Part shown: positions 62,062 through 64,000 of the stretch, one piece after another
Numbering within the stretch: position 1 is the stretch's first letter
Layout of the letters: the number at the start of each line of letters is the position of its first letter
From: Candidatus Andeanibacterium colombiense
GTDB taxonomy: Bacteria; Pseudomonadota; Alphaproteobacteria; Sphingomonadales; Sphingomonadaceae
NCBI GenBank assembly: GCA_029202985.1
Contig: CP119316.1
Location: 2,480,001-2,544,000 of the forward strand
Length of the DNA stretch: 64,000 nt
Direction of reading: 5' to 3'
The notes under the pieces: generated by a model
Seen by the model: only the letters and a program-made list of their open reading frames with translations
What the model was told of the DNA's origin: nothing
The model's database searches: none
Position numbers and translations under genes: made by a program

Positions 62062-62690
62062 CGCCTGCCATAGTCGCAGCGTCGTGTGCCGCGAGTCGCC
62101 CCGATCGATATGGGATTGCCACGGTCTCGATTAACCCTCGGCTACAGGCATTCGCTCCGCCGAAACAGATGCGCGCGTTGAGGAGATATGTCCGCTGATG
62201 AGTGGGACGGATTTCATCCTGTCGCTGGACGGAGGAGCGAAAATCGATCACCGCATTCACCGGATGCGAGCATTTGAATCGCAAGCGTCCTGAGCCGCAT
62301 AAAACGTACTCGTACCCGGCTCGTTCAAGAGCAATGGGCCCTAATTTCATCCGCCTCGCCATCGGGCGTCCCGAGTTTCGCGTGGGCCTTGGCTGGTCGG
62401 TCGCGGATTGAGGTACGACGCGGCTTCCAACGACGTATTTGAGCCATCCACGCTGGAACGTTGGGTATGCGTTGGCCCTTCTCGTGCTTTGGACGCGCGA
62501 AGGCGTCCAGCTTATGGAAACCACATCCCGGTTCCACGCTTCGCTCACGCGTTTCGCACAGCGGGAGAAGAGGAAGGCGAGCGCCGTGTCGTTGGTCATC
62601 GCCCTCCGCGCTTCGACAACGCGAGGGGCAGGACGTATCAGAATGTACCTTGGCTCGCCCGCTGAGTGGGCCGGAGGACGTAACAAGTGA
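62062..62690. other. 630-base stretch without a confident gene
   Basis: A minus-strand frame from 62686 runs to 61997 with no stop (its middle has GPIALERAGYEYVLCGSGRL), and a second frame overlaps it, but neither shows a ribosome site or a known family. One of them may be a decayed or unrecognised gene; the DUF1800 promoter is presumably at the left end. Confidence 0.3.
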
Positions 62691-62691
62691 T

Positions 62692-63429
62692 TCAGCTCTT
62701 TTTCTGAGCGAAAACAAGCATAACCTCCCCGCCCATCAATGGTTTTTTTACGTAGTTTATGATGGATAGGATGCGAGTTAAAATCACCGAATTGAAATTA
62801 TAACCCGGCTCCGGATTCCAAGTATAAGAATGATTTGACCATTTATTTTTAGGAAAATGGCGGCGAAGAGCTCGCATTGAATTTAATCTATAAAATGTTG
62901 GGAAGACGTCGTGGGCAGCGCGACCACCTGGTTGAACTTTGGTGAGGACGTTCGCATGCTTCGAATTTGGAATGAGTTTACTCCCAACCACCAAAGTCGA
63001 GTATAAATGCGGCGTTCTAGCGCAAAGCCATCCCCCAGGTTTTAGAACTCTATACAGTTCGGCCGAAATCAGGGCAGGATCTGCGATATGCTCGAATACG
63101 TGATCAGAATAGATCAAATCGAAAGCTTCGTCGTCTGCGGGAATTTGAATCCCATCGAAAATAAGGCCTTCGTCGAGGGTTGGGTTGGTGGTTACGACCG
63201 GGTCGATGTCGATGCCTGTGACCCTTCGAACGCGATTTTTGAAATTAGTGATCCCGCGAATGTACGGCAACCTGTGTTCGGAAAGCAGGCCTCGCCCCGC
63301 GCCGAAGTCGAGGATGCTCATTTCCGGCTCCACCAGCGCGTTGATCCGTCCAAAGAACTGCACGGTGCCTGCATAGCGGGTAAAGCCTCCCGCCCCGTAT
63401 TCCGGATAAAGCCTCTCGTATGCATTCAT
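62692..63429 (-). CDS. SAM-dependent methyltransferase, AT-rich
   Basis: A 245-residue class I methyltransferase. Motif I is SILDFGAGRGLLSE (about 38-51), acidic loop VTGIDIDP, motif IV FDLIYSDHVFEHIADPA and post-motif YRVLKPGGWLCARTPH. It is close to methyltransferases found in surface-polysaccharide or glycan gene clusters, though no such genes are nearby. The gene is much richer in A/T than neighbours, with many AAA, AAT, TTT and ATA codons, so it is likely acquired by transfer. The substrate is unknown. Confidence 0.83.
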   Translation of the reverse strand: MNAYERLYPEYGAGGFTRYAGTVQFFGRINALVEPEMSILDFGAGRGLLSEHRLPYIRGITNFKNRVRRVTGIDIDPVVTTNPTLDEGLIFDGIQIPADDEAFDLIYSDHVFEHIADPALISAELYRVLKPGGWLCARTPHLYSTLVVGSKLIPNSKHANVLTKVQPGGRAAHDVFPTFYRLNSMRALRRHFPKNKWSNHSYTWNPEPGYNFNSVILTRILSIINYVKKPLMGGEVMLVFAQKKS

Positions 63430-63548
63430 AAGCGTTATCCTTGCATTCCGAATCTCTATGGTGAGTTAGTGCTTAATGTGAGGGGTTAGATCAAAGCCGA
63501 AGTTTGTGAAAATTCTGCAGGGCAATGAACCGGGTACTGTGGAGGCGA

Positions 63549-64000
63549 TCAATAGCGGTAATGATCGGCCTTGAAAGGCCCTTGCTGGGGGACGCCGATG
63601 TAATCGGCCTGGCGCTGGGACAGGGTGGTGAGTTTGACCCCGAGCTTGTCGAGGTGGAGCGCGGCGACCTTCTCGTCGAGATGCTTGGGCAGCACGTAGA
63701 CCTGGTTCTGGTACTCGTCGCCCTTGGTGTAGAGCTCGATCTGCGCCAACACCTGGTTGGTGAAGCTGCTGCTCATCACGAAGCTCGGGTGACCGGTCGC
63801 GCAGCCGAGGTTCACCAGCCGGCCCTTGGCCAGGATGATGATCTGCTTGCCGTCCGGGAACTTCACCAGGTCGGTCCCCGGCTTGACCTCGGTCCATTCG
63901 TAATTGTCGAGCGCCGCGATCTGGATCTCGCTGTCGAAGTGGCCGATGTTGCACACGATGCTCATCGGCTTCATCGCCTTCATGTGCTCGGCGGTGATCA
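63549..64000 (-). CDS. ahcY: Adenosylhomocysteinase, C-terminal part
   Basis: The frame enters from the right edge, so only the last 150 residues are present. Seen are [51 protein letters not shown] and the C-terminal K-A-D-H-Y-R-Y, all standard for S-adenosylhomocysteine hydrolase. It splits S-adenosylhomocysteine into adenosine and homocysteine, clearing the product of all SAM methyltransferases. The promoter and any upstream SAH-responsive element lie beyond the window. Confidence 0.95.
   Translation of the reverse strand, partial: ITAEHMKAMKPMSIVCNIGHFDSEIQIAALDNYEWTEVKPGTDLVKFPDGKQIIILAKGRLVNLGCATGHPSFVMSSSFTNQVLAQIELYTKGDEYQNQVYVLPKHLDEKVAALHLDKLGVKLTTLSQRQADYIGVPQQGPFKADHYRY

Noticed and set aside
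54019..63540. Search for a second copy of the tRNA-Lys 3' end as attR
   Set aside because: No match to GGTTCGAACCCAGCAGG was found by eye between 54.1 and 63.6 kb, and no integrase gene is present, so no attachment site is claimed.

Overview
The window comes from the chromosome of a high-GC alphaproteobacterium, most likely a member of the Sphingomonadales. No search was run. The assignment rests on the Caulobacter/sphingomonad-type gene content: zinc-independent L36, omega subunit, UPF0262, DUF1674, a CC_3452-type protein, an FzlA-like GST, hflKC next to a Do-type protease, and rpmH-rnpA-yidD-yidC-engB. About 85% of the sequence is densely packed core genome on both strands, with many ATGA/GTGA overlaps.

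Layout. 1-4.4 kb: end of a JmjC/cupin-like gene, ftsH, a small lipoprotein, a DUF3667 membrane protein and rpoZ. 4.5-11.3 kb: a phospholipase-D/cardiolipin-synthase protein, dnaB, UPF0262, a GH25-like protein, cytidine deaminase and an SLC13 permease. 12.0-13.3 kb: a dmeRF-type nickel/cobalt efflux pair with a clear operator. 13.4-21.5 kb: an M14 peptidase with two DUF4136 proteins, galE, rpmJ, a HAD hydrolase, an HxlR regulator facing a CC_3452-type gene across a nested palindrome, comM/yifB, and a ClpP-like periplasmic protein. 21.5-25.5 kb: rpmH-rnpA-yidD-yidC-engB and a spermidine-synthase-like gene. 26-31 kb: GST, cupin, ICMT-like methyltransferase, dapE, a dicarboxylate symporter and nth. 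31-36.7 kb: a cluster of three SnoaL/NTF2-fold proteins, an MFS transporter and an SDR, then an FzlA-like GST. 37-44 kb: envelope and quality control (PBP1A, Do protease, HflC, HflK, Mrp). 44-54 kb: a lone molybdopterin oxidoreductase subunit, hemH, MFS, DUF1674, RsmB-like methyltransferase, msrA, aguB, folK and tRNA-Lys(TTT).

From the tRNA-Lys 3' end (54.1 kb) to ahcY (63.5 kb) the composition and content change and look accessory. This stretch holds a ParB-domain DNA methyltransferase translationally coupled to a DUF5681 protein, an XRE regulator with a palindromic operator, a secreted unknown, a GIY-YIG protein, a 111-bp inverted-repeat element, a twice-frameshifted DUF1524/GmrSD-type remnant, a DUF1800/DUF1501 pair, and an AT-rich methyltransferase. 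No integrase or second attachment site is visible, so an island is inferred from content and context only.

Several small elements stand out. An 85-bp intergenic element occurs twice (5.7 kb on the minus strand, 44.2 kb on the plus strand) with five conserved blocks at identical spacing. The dmeR operator overlaps the start codon, and its G6 tract doubles as the ribosome binding site. REP-like repeats supply the engB start codon and the cupin stop codon.
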